From Branchiostoma floridae (Eukaryota > Chordata > Leptocardii > Amphioxiformes > Branchiostomatidae), in NCBI RefSeq assembly GCF_000003815.2, contig NC_049989.1, forward strand, positions 2,710,342-2,774,341: a stretch of DNA of 64,000 nt. Direction: 5' to 3'. The translations under genes and the position numbers were made by a program. The notes beneath the pieces were generated by a model, which worked only from the letters and a program-made list of their open reading frames with translations, made no database searches and was not told the origin of the DNA. Of this stretch, positions 22,836-34,251 are shown piece by piece (position 1 is the stretch's first letter; the number at the start of each line of letters is the position of its first letter).

Positions 22836-25800
22836 TTACATTCTGCTATACTGACTGGTGCGAACCACCATGGACGGAACAATATCTGCTAGTCTTGTAC
22901 AGCCTGTGTGGAAATAGATGGTGATGAAACAAATCATAAGTGGTAACGAAAGAAAATAAATCAAATGTACTATTAGTGTCAACTGCAAGAAATCCTGTCT
23001 TAAGCACACCTTAGAATGCGCAAAAATATTTTTCATGATTGTTTGTATGAACGCATACCTTTCCCATGCTTTCCGTGTGTTTGAAGATCAGACTTCGTGC
23101 ATTGTTTGTGTCTCGCTAAAAAGCGAGCTCTTGTTTTCTTTTAATACATTTACTACATAGATGATATACCTTTGACTAAGTAGATTAGTTCCATGAAATA
23201 CTTAGGCAATACAACTTTTTATAAAGCATACCCGACAGAGCCATGGCAAGACTGAGCTCCTCCTTAAGAATGCTGAGCACCTTTGTCGCGCCTTCTTCGC
23301 CCTGTACGTGTAGATAGACAATCATAACAAGGGTGCCTTTATAACTTTCTTTGGACTTTGGAGAAATATATAACGTAAATTGCACAAAAAAAGTTATTGA
23401 AAAACGGATTATAATCTGACCAGATAAATTTCATAATAAAGGCAACTTTTTTTGTCAAGGAGGCAGAAGACAGAACGAGATGGGCAAAGATCATCGTTGC
23501 CTGTAGTCGTGGAGCCCCTACGACCACTGTGGTCATGGGCCGTGGGTGAGTGAGTGAGTAAGTGAGTGAGAGAGTGAAACTAACATGGAAACCTTATAAT
23601 CACATAGTGGTATCAGACGATTTTACTTACGTCATAGCACAGCCCCCAAATCACAGGTCGGCCCACAAACACTGCCCTGGCGCCGAGAGCAAGAGCCTTG
23701 AGAACATCTGTTCCCGTCCGTACTCCACCATCCATGTACACCTCTAACTTATCACCAGCTGCCTGCACGATCTCAGGCAGGGCTTCTATCTGTAGATACA
23801 ACGTTAAAGGTACTAAAGTGAACACTGTACCGATCAATAGGTTCTATTTCAACAGGTCTGGCAATGAAACTATCATTGCCATGCCGACAACGGCCTCTAA
23901 CTAGAAGTGAACATGATATTAGACGACTCAAACCTAGAAAAGAATGGACTGTCAGTAAGCCCACCGTGATTGATGTCTACTTCTTCCCCTTGTTACTAAA
24001 CGCTCTGATGCTTCTGGAATGCGGCTGTCCCTTTTTCTAGAATATTATATCAAACCAAAATACAGATATACATCGCACAAGCACAAATATAAACTGAAAA
24101 ATAATAAATTCTACATTCTTACTCTTCAACTCCTTGAAGTCTTAGTCTGTTGACAAAGTGTGCAATACGGGAAGTCTGTAAGAGAATTTGCAGAAGTTGA
24201 AGAATAGCCGTACGACTGGAAGGTTACCGTTGCAGGCACGCCGTCCAGTTCTCTCCCTCCGTGGTTTGACACCAGGCTAATCCAAACCCAGAACCTTTGG
24301 CGTATAGGTGAACATCCATCCATCCATCCATCAGTCCCGTAGCTCAGGAGGTTATATACTCTCAAACAATGAACATGAAGGTGAACTAGAGCTACCGTAA
24401 CGCCGTCCAGCTGTCTGCCTCCGTGGTTGGACACTAGGATCGGATTGTACCCTGGCTATTCAAACCCAGAACCTTTGGCTTATAGGTGAACAGCAAAAGG
24501 TCACATATTTTCAAACAATGAAGGTGAACCAGACCCTACCGTTGCAGGAACACCGTCCAGTTGCCTGCCCCCGTGGTTGGACACCAGGATCCCGTCCACT
24601 CCGTGCTGTACGGCCAGCCGAGTGTCCTCAGCGGTCAGGATGCCCTTCAGGATGATGGGTAGACTACAGATGGACCTGAGCCAGGCGACGTCCTTCCAGC
24701 TTAAGGCGGGGTCGTGGCCGCGATTTTTGACGTGATCCTGTACATGCATGGAAACGGACATTTCAAGCATAGTTTCATGGCAATGAAACCATCACAATCA
24801 TCTGAAAACAAGTGCTATATTTTAGTAGCGCAATTTAAGCATCTGTTTATTTGCAGCTAGTGACAACGCTATGAGAGAGCGAAAGGCTGGTTGGTTGTGT
24901 TAACGTCGTTTTTCAAAGACATTACGACAAATGACGAATCTTCGTTATTATATGCGGATCAAAGACCATGCATAGAAACGAAATTCCAACTGCATCTTCC
25001 ATCAGCAATTCAATTATAAGCATTGACTGACCGTCTATAGCTAGTCAAATCGCTTTCTGATCAATCTCTGTGGGGCCAGGCTTTTTTTTTTTTATTATAT
25101 AGTACTTTTGTCTTGCTCCGCGGATCGCTGGTCAAATTGTAGAAATTGGACAAATTGAATAGTGTGCTAAGGGCCGGGGGTCCATATCACCGACAAGACT
25201 TCTTACCTGTACGACGTTCTGTCCGAGGTTGAGAGGCTTGAGGTGCGGAGGGAGCTTAAACCGATACCTGAGCTCCTGGTACCGTCTCCCCACATAGGAG
25301 GCGTCTACCGTCACCACTAAGGCCCTGTACCCGGCGCGCTCCACTCTCTGCACCATTGTCTTAGTCAACTCTCTATCCGGACGGATCTGAAGTTGGAACC
25401 ACTTCAGACCCTCGGGACTTGACGTCATAACGTCTTCAAGTGTTGAGTTAGAGGAGGTGGATGATATCATGCAGGTCTTAAAGCGAGCCGCGGCTATGAG
25501 GAATATAAGGATTATTTTTAAGGTGCAGTCACACTTTATTTTTTCATACGCAATCGTATGCACAATAAGCCTCTCATACGCATTTCAATCGTTTTGTACA
25601 ATCTTTAGGTATGCGTACTGGGCCGTACTATACGTATGCCTGCGTACGTGCATAAAACTGACACAAAACAATTAAGACGCATAGCCCTGTGTTGGAGGAT
25701 GACCTTATTTACGGTACGTGATTACTATATACACTGTTACGTTGTCGATTTTGTATTTCGAAACACTCATACTCAATAGTATCGTCAAAACGTAAGCAAA

Positions 25801-27214
25801 TCGTCTGAAACAAAAACCTGAATTTGGTCATGTCTAAGGAGTAAATACCGTGCCGTTGAAGAAGGAATGCAAACATTTGTAGAAGCTGTCAAAGCTGAAA
25901 AATCTGTCGTACCGTGGGACATTGCAGTTTATGTACTGAACTACTCAACGTAAAGTTGAAGACAGGTTTATACCTCTAGCTGCACAGAGGTCCCCGTTCG
26001 GGGCAAAGAGCCCGAGGGCGCCCATCGGACTCACTCCTATCGGCATGTCCACGGCACGGCCCAGCAGAGTGGTGGACAGGTCCCGTGCCGACACGTCACG
26101 GAGAAACCTCGGCCGGAGACGGAGTCTGGTGGGCGCCACAGATGGACATATTCACAAGGAACAAATGAATGAACTCAATTGCTCTTCAGTTGTACACGGT
26201 ATATACAACGTATAGCAACAATGTCAAAGCAACAGATAAAATGATACTGAGTCTATTTTATGTCTTAAGTCTATGACTACAGGAATATGGACGTAAATGG
26301 CGTATTGACATAATATACATTCAACTTAAACGTTTCAGTCTGCCGTACAATACGCTCTCTCTTTTATAAAGCGATTGTATATCATAATTACGGAATAATG
26401 AAATTTACAAAATCTCTGTATTTGTAATGGCTATATGAGGTCTTCCAACTCTTGTTTCTTGAAATATGGTACCTTCGTATAATTGTCACAAAACTTGTCC
26501 AAACATTGTGTTGTATGCAATAGTCGTTTATCTAGATTCTGGAGGATTCAGGTACATTGAAAAGCCTATGACTTGAAACTACTCGTAGTATGAACATTGA
26601 TCACTAAATGTTGCCTTACTCGCTAACCGCTGGCATTAAAACATGATGCAATACTAGTTTATAATAGATATAGGTCAAGTTTGCACAAGTGTCACCCCCG
26701 TCGCTGAAAGGTCTATGCGTCTGTTGTAACCCCCCTTATGCAAGATGCTTCAGTGTGAAGACATGAATTCAAAGCACACCCTCTAAGGCCAAGATTTATA
26801 ATCAAACACGCTTCCACAACGGCCTACAACAGAACATGATTCAAAACTGTATAAGCCAGTGACGTTTAATAGTCTTGAAACCTGCTTTTGGCCCAGATAT
26901 ACCAGGACGTCGTCAATACAAAAGGCCATAATTATAACGTCCAACAACACTGCGTTCGGCCTGGAATTTTCAGTTTTATATTAATATTTAACGTTAAAGT
27001 TGCACACACTGAAATTCAACACTGCATTACACTAGTGAAATGTCGACGCCCTGGAAGATATTTTCTTGTCTCACCTTTTGAACGCCGCTTCGTTTTCTAG
27101 AAGAGTTTGACACTCCCCGGCACCATTGCTTGAGTAACCGCGCTCATTCCTGCCCATACGATCCAAGGCGTACTGCTCAAGGTCCTTAATGCACACGATG
27201 GAGTTACCCGACAT
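22836..27214 (-). CDS. FMN-dependent 2-hydroxyacid oxidase A (HAO family), 357 aa, ends SRM
   Basis: Seven exons on the minus strand: 27214-27075, 26125-25974, 25493-25207, 24737-24540, 23789-23631, 23301-23232, 22903-22836. They sum to 1,074 nt. This is the alpha-hydroxyacid oxidase TIM barrel: [99 protein letters not shown], and C-terminus YSRM. Lys224, His248, Arg251 and Asp161 match catalytic or FMN-binding residues of glycolate oxidase, and Tyr27 matches spinach Tyr24. The position of spinach Tyr129 (FQLY) is Gln133. The family oxidises 2-hydroxy acids to 2-oxo acids with H2O2 release in peroxisomes. Substrate is not predictable here and activity may be altered. The N-terminus ([16 protein letters not shown]) aligns with paralogue B. 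Confidence 0.88.
24227..24440 (-). pseudogene. Two decayed copies of the HAO-A exon 4 3' end
   Basis: In intron 4, segments near 24227-24278 and 24392-24440 repeat the last coding bases of exon 4, encoding SNHGGR(Q/E)LDGV. The intron sequence that follows is repeated too (CAAACCCAGAACCTTTGGC). Together with the real exon end at 24540 this makes three tandem units of about 160 bases. Frames are broken relative to the gene. Confidence 0.75.
24306..24331. repeat. (CATC)n microsatellite
   Basis: About five CATC units inside the duplicated exon 4/intron 4 array of HAO-A. Confidence 0.7.
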
Positions 27215-28498
27215 CGTCTAAGCAATCTCCTTGGCCAAGCTTGGTCTAAGTATGTGTCCCACTGGCCGCTTTGCGATCAGACTGGGGGTAGACGTATCGT
27301 CTCCTAACACTCGTATGCCGACAGCAGTTCAAAAACTTAAACATGTATACCTGTAACACCAGTCACATCGATGTCCATAGCGACATGTCGCTAGCTGTTA
27401 TTCACAGTACGTTGAAAGGGGGGCGTTCCTACTCATACGACCTTCTGACACTCTGGGCAAGTTTACTGAACACACTAGAGTACTATGGAAACAATATTAC
27501 CAGAATTAGTTTATGGTAGTAGAAATCGTTTTACACATTGCAATGGAGAGAATACAGCTATATATTTACGGATGGCAAAGGATTTGAATTAATACACATA
27601 TTCATAGTAAACACAGAGAAGAGAATATTTTCAAATGGTGCTTTTCACTACCCGTTTTTCAATGGAATAGACCAATTGCTCTGTTTAATTAGGTGAAAGG
27701 TGAGAGAGGGCACACAGCGCACTGTTGGACTTTGAACATCTGTAGTAAAGTTTAAATACCTCAATGAAGAGTATTTGTGTTTCCAGATATTTGTATTAAA
27801 GCATGACTTTAGAACCTCTGGATGGATTGTAATAATATTTTGTCTGTGTATGGATGGGGTTGGGAATGTGATGGTCAATGTCGCTTTTAGGCCCACTGGT
27901 GTGTGACCTTGGTACTGCAGCAGCTTGCTCTGGAACTGCAGCAGCATTCGTTGTTCCTCTGTTCAGCTATCCTTGTAGAAAGATTTCATCAAAAAGCCCT
28001 TCAAATCTGAGAGGATAAAACACATTATGAAAAATTCAATATGAAAATGATAAAAGAGAGCTTTTGTCTTGTATGACATTTTGCAAATTTTAATGGGAGA
28101 TACAACGTTTTTGTATTGCAGTACATCTTAGATGCAGATATAATACCAGAATTAAAAACAAATTGCACATACATCTGTAGTACTTCATTGAGAACAGTAT
28201 TCTTCTGCTTTTAGTACGTTCCAGTACAATTCCATCACACTATTGTCTGAGGGTAAAAGAATGACAACTATACTGATAGTCAGATGAGCGGGTATGCAAT
28301 TTAAGCAGCTATATAGTCATTTAAAAGACAGATACAGAGACAGAGTTGTTGAAAGGACTGCAGGCCTAAAGGGTCAGGAGGCAGGGAGATAGTTAAGAGA
28401 CTATAATTACTATTACCGTTAACTGTACCAGCCAGTTACATCCTCAGTTTCTGACTTCATAATGCTAATGATAGATCATTGCAACAAACTACATTCTT
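27215..28498. other. Intergenic region between the two hydroxyacid oxidase genes
   Basis: Upstream sequence of paralogue A and downstream sequence of paralogue B. AT-rich, with no credible coding exon on either strand and no clear repeat. Promoter elements not recognisable. Confidence 0.5.
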
Positions 28499-28504
28499 TT
28501 TATT
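28499..28504 (-). terminator. Candidate polyadenylation signal for hydroxyacid oxidase B
   Basis: TTTATT on +, AATAAA on the minus strand, about 320 bases past the stop codon of paralogue B. Confidence 0.35.
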
Positions 28505-28824
28505 TCTTCTTATTCACATTTGGAAAGCAAGCTTCTCATGCTTATATGATTCCCTTCTAAGAATATACTAGTACTCTCTGTCTACAATTACTTTACTTCT
28601 ATTTTCCGATGTACAAGTACAATATGCATTATGCTTAACTGTACTGCAGAAACACTGCTAAAATCTCCTTTCCCAAATACTATATAAGCTCCTGCAAAAA
28701 TAGATGTATTCCACTGTACTTTGGATAAAAATGATGGCCCGCCTCAGGACATCTAGCTACTACTATTACATGTATATGCGATGACTTAATGATGATGATG
28801 ATATGTGTGACACAGAAGAAAACA

Positions 28825-31800
28825 TTAAAGTCGACTGTATCTACTGTCTCGGACGACAAGAGCTGGGGTAATATCTCGTAAACTTCTACAACCTGGAAGA
28901 CAAAAGGTGGCAATTTAAAACATTACCTTAATTTGCATAAAGTTAGCAGCCACAGCTCCAAACTACTACAAACTTAAATTCACAGTAACTGGGAAAGCAC
29001 CCTGAGTAGACATTTTTCTCACAAATAAACAGTGTCAATAAACATAATAATCATAAAGTAAAAACATACACAACATATTAGAGACAAGAAAGTCTTGGAC
29101 TTGAAAAGATAAGTTTTGATAAAATGACACACCTGACAAAGCCATGGCTAGACTGAATTCCTCTTTCAGGATACTGAGTACCTTGGCCACACCCTCTTGT
29201 CCCTACAGATGAATATACAAAATGTCATCAAGACAATATGGTCACCGGGGCACAGACTCACACTTCAGCAACATGTCTAGTGCCATCAAAGTATTCACAT
29301 TTGCCCTTGTTATATTGGAAAGATTGACATTACACTTAAGATAAACAAATACCCTCATACAGCCATATAGCCTTGTTTGGGCGACTGTTGGCTAAAGATG
29401 TAAACTTTCGATCAGATTTTTCTAATTAACCACAATGAACATAAAAATGTAGCATCCATTCCCCTGTAGTCTGTACCCCCTGCAATATCCACACCCCCTG
29501 TAGAGCCCTGTAGTGTAAGTACTGTTCGGTCTGTACCCCCTATAAAGTTTGTAACGTTACACCTGTAGTGTCAATACCACTGTGTTGTCCATACATCTGT
29601 AGTGTCCGTACCCTCTGCAGTGTCCATTCCCCCGAGGTGCCTACATTCCCTATAGTGTACATACTACCTGTTGTGTCTGTACTCCCTACATGTGCTAGGT
29701 GTACATACCCCCTGTAGTGACCTTACTCCTGAAGTGTCCAGAATCACACAGTAGTATCAGTACCTCCTGCAGTGTCCAAACCTCCTGTAGTGTCCTTCCT
29801 TAAAGGGTGGCAACTCACCTTATAACACAGGCCCCAAACTGCGGGACGTCCAATAAACACCGCCCTGGCGCCGAGAGCCAGTGCCTTGAGAACATCTGTT
29901 CCCGTCCGTACTCCCCCGTCCATGTACACCTCTAACTTATCACCTGCTGCCTGCACGATCTCTGGCAGGGCTTCTATCTGGGAACATAATATATCATTCT
30001 GAATCAGCACAAAGAGTATATCCTTCTAAGAACAAATATTAAGACTAGAGATACAAGACAAGAGATGTTACTGTAATCTTCATTGCTTCTATTGAAGAAT
30101 CTTGAAACATTTTTGTTTTGCATAATCAATTTACTGCTGCCTTTTGGTGTAAGTTTACAGACCAGTTTTGTACAGTGGGTACAGCTGCAGAAGTCCAGAC
30201 TGTAAGGTTTGGACCCCTACTCCTATCAATAAATGTGGTGGGATCTTGAACATGCTCTAGATGTGTCTCTCCCCAAACATTTCCCTAATGAAAATTTGGT
30301 GCTAGTTGCATGGGCACAGTCTTGATTTCTACTGAGGATTCAAACCCAGAACCTTTGGTACCCTGTCTGTTTGTTTATTTAGATCTCTATTAGGTCGACA
30401 ACTGAAGGTCATATTACCACATACTCAAGAAACGATGAACACACAAGTGAACTGCACTTCTCTGTTCTGTAATTGTTCACCATACCGTTGCAGGCACGCC
30501 GTCCAGTTGCCTGCCTCCGTGGTTGGACAACAGGATCCCGTCCACTCCGTGTTGTACGGCCAGCCGAGTGTCCTCAGCGGTCAGGATGCCCTTCAGGATG
30601 ATGGGTAGACTACAGATGGACCTCAGCCAGGCGACATCCTTCCAGGACAGGGATACATCCGAGGACTGGTCAGGTCCTCCCAGCCCGTAATCCAGAGCCC
30701 CACTTCTGTCTTTCTTGCTCTGTGTTGGTGGAAAAAGTTGACAGGAGAATCTTAAGTCACACGTACTGCACACATGTAATGTTAAGTCATTATTTTTGTG
30801 GGGACTTTACTGTACATGGGAAAAGGAGGTTTTCAAGAAATCTGTGGTTGAGACTAGACAATTCTGTAGTACAGAGGTAAAACATTAGAAATTAGTGTTG
30901 TGAATTTGCGATAAAGATTGTTAATAAGAAAACTGCAAAACTACAACAAATGCAAACAAATGGTACTGCATGGAAGTAGACCAATCATTGGGCTAATGGC
31001 TCAAGCCAAAATGTAATCTCGATAAACTTGCAAAACATAGGAATGGGAGCAGGATTACAAACTTTGGACCTGACTACAGCTGAATTATACAGTACCCGGG
31101 GTAAGCCTGACTTAGTTTGTTGTGTTGTCACCCTTGACTTCTGCAAACCTCACCTTGCTGAGATCGGCATTGCCCAAGTTGGCCACTCTGAGATGTCGAG
31201 GCATTGAGAAGCCGTGTCTCATGTCGGGGTACCTTCTACCTACAATAGGCAAGTCCACAGTGAGCACCAGAGCCTTGTAGCCCGCCTGCTCTGCTCTCCG
31301 GACCAGCCCCGCGGTGGTAGCTCTATCAGGACGCACGTACAATTGGAACCACTTGAGTCCATCAGGGCTGGAGTCCATGATGTTCTCCATGGTGAAGTTG
31401 GAGTAAGTGCTGCATATCATACAGGTCTGGAACTGTGCTGAAGCTGTGAGGTGGGGTAGATGAGATTTATATTACATAGTTTACTTTTCATAGCCTGGGT
31501 ACCATCTGATTTCTACTGGGGCTCCTTACACTTGCTACCCTAAAAAAATAGCGAGTGTAAGGAGCCCGGTAGAAATCGGATGGTACCCAGGCAAGGACCG
31601 AAAAATATATATAAAGAAGTAGTGCAATGCTGCTTTGAAAAGAGTTTGATATGGCTCACGTTTTTCACTAAGCAATCACTAGTAACCCAGGGTTTATGCT
31701 CCGCCCTAGAATGGGGAGGGGCCAATTATCTCCTGGCAGCATTTTGTAACTGGATAAGTGTGTTGTGTTTTTTTTTTTACGTGTAGAGGTCCTGTTGAAT

Positions 31801-33722
31801 CTGATATGCAATATATGATATGAGGTTTGAAATATGTAGACAACAGAACAAAAGACTAGATTTACATGTCCTCATTGAATTGATCATGATAATGTTGAGG
31901 GTCTGCATGCTCTTTTCCGTAAGGCGTAGGCAGGCCTTTTAATTTCCCGTAATTTGTAGGGAAGCTATTTTATTTCACGTAATTCGTAGTGAGGATGGAA
32001 AATTTACCGTAAAGCGTAGCCAGTGCATTTCACGTAATGCGTAATCTAGCCCAAAAATTTTACGTAAAACGTAATCTAGCCTAAAAATTACCCGTAAATC
32101 GTAGTCTGGCCTCCCAAATTTCGTAAGTCGAAGCGTAGTCTACCAGTAAATTTTAGCCCTCAAAACAAAGGAAATTGCGTTTCAAAGGATCAAGATTTCA
32201 AAATTTTGCCGGACCTCCCTTGCGACTATTCGGTCATCGACATGGTAAAAATTGTATCGGTGGCCTCGCCCTCAAAAACCTTTTTGCTAATAGAAATGTC
32301 ATTGAAGTTATAAATTAGCTTAGTCTGCCAGCAAAATTTGCCCATCAAAAATAAAATGCAGGAAATATCATTTTAGAGGGTCAAGATTTCAAAATTTTCA
32401 TGGTCCTCCCTTGCGCCGCCTCGCACCTTCGGCGCTCGAAATTCTGAAAATGATGTCGGGGGATGTGACGTGTCAAACTCAAACACCTTTTTGCTGATAG
32501 AAATGTCATTTAACTCAGCTTTATATGATAGCCAGAAAAACATAAGAAATCACGGTTCAGGGTGTCAAGATTTCACAACTTCCCTTGCGACGCCTCGCCC
32601 CTTCGGCGCTCGGCATGGTAAAAAATCTGTTGGGTGGCTTACACTGAACCCCTGGGAATCTTTAATAAGATATGCCATTTAACTTAGCTTTGTCTACCAG
32701 CGAAAATTTCCCCTCAAAATGCAGGAAATGGTGTTTCAGAGAGTCAAAATTTCAAAATCTTCCCGGCGGAGCATGAACCCGCCCTTGCCGAGTGTTGCCA
32801 GTCTTTCAGAATTTAGCGTAAACCGTTGCCGGCCTTTCTGAATTTAGCGTAAAGCATTGCCAGCCTTCAGAATTTAACGTAAAACGTAGTCGACCGTCCT
32901 GAATTTAGCGTAAAACGTTGTCAGGACCCCCCATGCAGACCCTCAATGTTGTGCCAATATTTGTTGATTTGTTGAGTATCTTTTGAACCCTACTAAGTAC
33001 AAAGCACTACATTTACACTCTACCTTTGGCTGTACCAATTTCCCCCTGAGGGGAGGCCAGGCCTTGGTTGGCTGTGGGGCTGATCCCGATGGGCATGTCT
33101 ACTCTGTGTCCCAGGAGAGTGGTGGACATGTCTCGTACTGACACGTCTCGCAGGAACCGTGGTCGGAGACGGAGTCTGAAAATAAGGCTGTTGCTGTCAA
33201 CGATGACAACTATTATACAGAGTGTAGAATGGCGCAAGTAGGTTTTTTAGATTACAGACGGTTGACGTCCACACCTGTGGACAAGATTGGGTGTTTGACA
33301 TTGAATAGCATTGTGCAATCATTTGTAGGTGCGGCTTTCAAAGATTTTCAAATTAAGCGGAGTTGAGCCTTTGCATCCAAAGTGTCAAGGTGTGTTTTTT
33401 CCATGTCCGTCCATAGGCTTCTTAGTTTCCCAATCCCCTGCAACAACCCGAACATAGGGAAACATTGGGAAGATCATTTATCTGGAACATATTATGATCC
33501 ATGGAAAAACCGCAATCCTGGATGGATCATAGACATTCCCTAGAACAAAGGAGTATTTCTTTCCTAGAAGACAGTTTAATACCTTCTGAAGGCTTCTTCA
33601 TTGTCCCTCAGTGTCTGACACCCCTCCGCTCCTGCAGAGAAGAACCCCCATGCGTTCCTGTTGAGGTGTTCCTTCGCGTACTTCTCAAAATCCTTCAAAC
33701 ACACCAGAGAATCGGACGACAT
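28825..33722 (-). CDS. FMN-dependent 2-hydroxyacid oxidase B (HAO family), 370 aa, peroxisomal SRL C-terminus
   Basis: Seven exons on the minus strand: 33722-33583, 33175-33024, 31443-31154, 30719-30486, 29977-29819, 29202-29133, 28892-28825. The sum is 1,113 nt. Length equals human HAO1 (370). Domain blocks: [99 protein letters not shown]. Lys237, His261, Arg264, Asp161 and Tyr133 match the glycolate oxidase active site, but the first active-site Tyr (spinach Tyr24) is Phe27, as I recall for long-chain HAO2. The C-terminus SRL is a type 1 peroxisomal targeting signal. It should oxidise 2-hydroxy acids and release H2O2. I start at 33722 because it aligns with paralogue A; an in-frame ATG at 33839 would add 39 residues that do not look like the family. 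A tandem duplicate of A. Confidence 0.9.
29460..29805. repeat. Degenerate minisatellite, about 19-base unit CCTGTAGTGTCCATACCCC
   Basis: At least a dozen diverged units resembling CCTGTAGTGTCCRTACCCC run through intron 5 of paralogue B, up to the exon 5 donor. Confidence 0.7.
31493..31592. repeat. Near-perfect 44-base-arm hairpin element
   Basis: GCCTGGGTACCATCTGATTT.. at 31493-31537 is inverted at 31549-31592 with a handful of changes and an 11-base loop. It lies about 50 bases upstream (transcript sense) of the exon 3 acceptor of hydroxyacid oxidase B. Confidence 0.85.
31897..32944. mobile_element. DNA-transposon-like element, GAGGGTCTGCATG ends, CGTAA..CGTAG subterminal arrays
   Basis: Left end GAGGGTCTGCATG and right end CATGCAGACCCTC are exact inverses (13 bases), flanked flush by a 6-base direct repeat AATGTT (31891-31896 and 32945-32950). 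The left third holds about eight tandem units of roughly 30 bases built on CGTAA(N)nCGTAG. The right end holds about four related units (TTTAGCGTAAAACGTTG). The centre has about four diverged copies of a roughly 180-base unit, with GTCAAGATTTCAAAATTTT and CTTTTTGCTRATAGAAATGTCAT. No open frame for a transposase. It sits in intron 2 of hydroxyacid oxidase B. Confidence 0.8.
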
Positions 33723-34251
33723 AATTTGCTGCTTCGTCCACTTACTATGAACCAAGTTGCACTGTAAACAAGTATTGTTCGCGTAAATTCGCTTGTCGTT
33801 TTCCGGAATGTGTAAGACTGGCCAAGGACGCTCAATCATTAGTCAATGAAAGTTGAAAGACCTTCCTTGAACTATAAACTTTGTAAGTGGTGACGCAATC
33901 TCTAACAGGAATATCGCATTAGATAAAGTGGTCATTCTTTTTTTTGTTATCTGTTTATTTTCATCAAATGAAATATTTACCATTAGATAGAAAGAAAAAA
34001 TAAGACCATATTTTAATCATCAGCTTGCTTTTTAGTAATTTGTAGAAATTTGTAGACACAATAAGTAATTCTTGATATTTCACATGTCATTTGCTTTGCA
34101 TAAACCCCTTTAGAATAAATGGGCTTTCCAAAATCGACTATATGACCTTTCACCCCAACATGGCGCCGCGGGAAAATTTGGAGCTTGCTGTTGCCGTCCG
34201 AAGCTAGCATTTTTACCGTAGTCTATGTTCCTGTCGTCGCCCCTACGGACA
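33723..34251. promoter_or_regulatory. Divergent intergenic region between hydroxyacid oxidase B and HTD2
   Basis: 530 bases between divergent start codons, so it must contain both promoters. A GC-rich CAACATGGCGCCGCGGG segment lies at 34156-34172. An in-frame ATG at 34225 could extend HTD2 by nine residues. No TATA assigned. Confidence 0.55.

Noticed and set aside
23535-23575. GTGAGTGAGTGAG run as multiple splice donors
   Set aside because: Simple repeat next to exon 5 of oxidase A; the real donor at 23630 reads GTAAGT and keeps frame.
24126-24434. Minus-strand frame containing [11 protein letters not shown] twice as a separate oxidase gene
   Set aside because: Only the exon 4 end is duplicated; the intervening residues are intron-like and no other oxidase block is present.
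31915-32120. CRISPR-like array of CGTAA..CGTAG units
   Set aside because: Units and spacers are both repeated and diverged, inside a transposon with inverted ends.
33722-33839. Upstream ATG of oxidase B adding 39 residues
   Set aside because: The extension has no family resemblance, and the internal ATG aligns exactly with the start of paralogue A and gives the family length.
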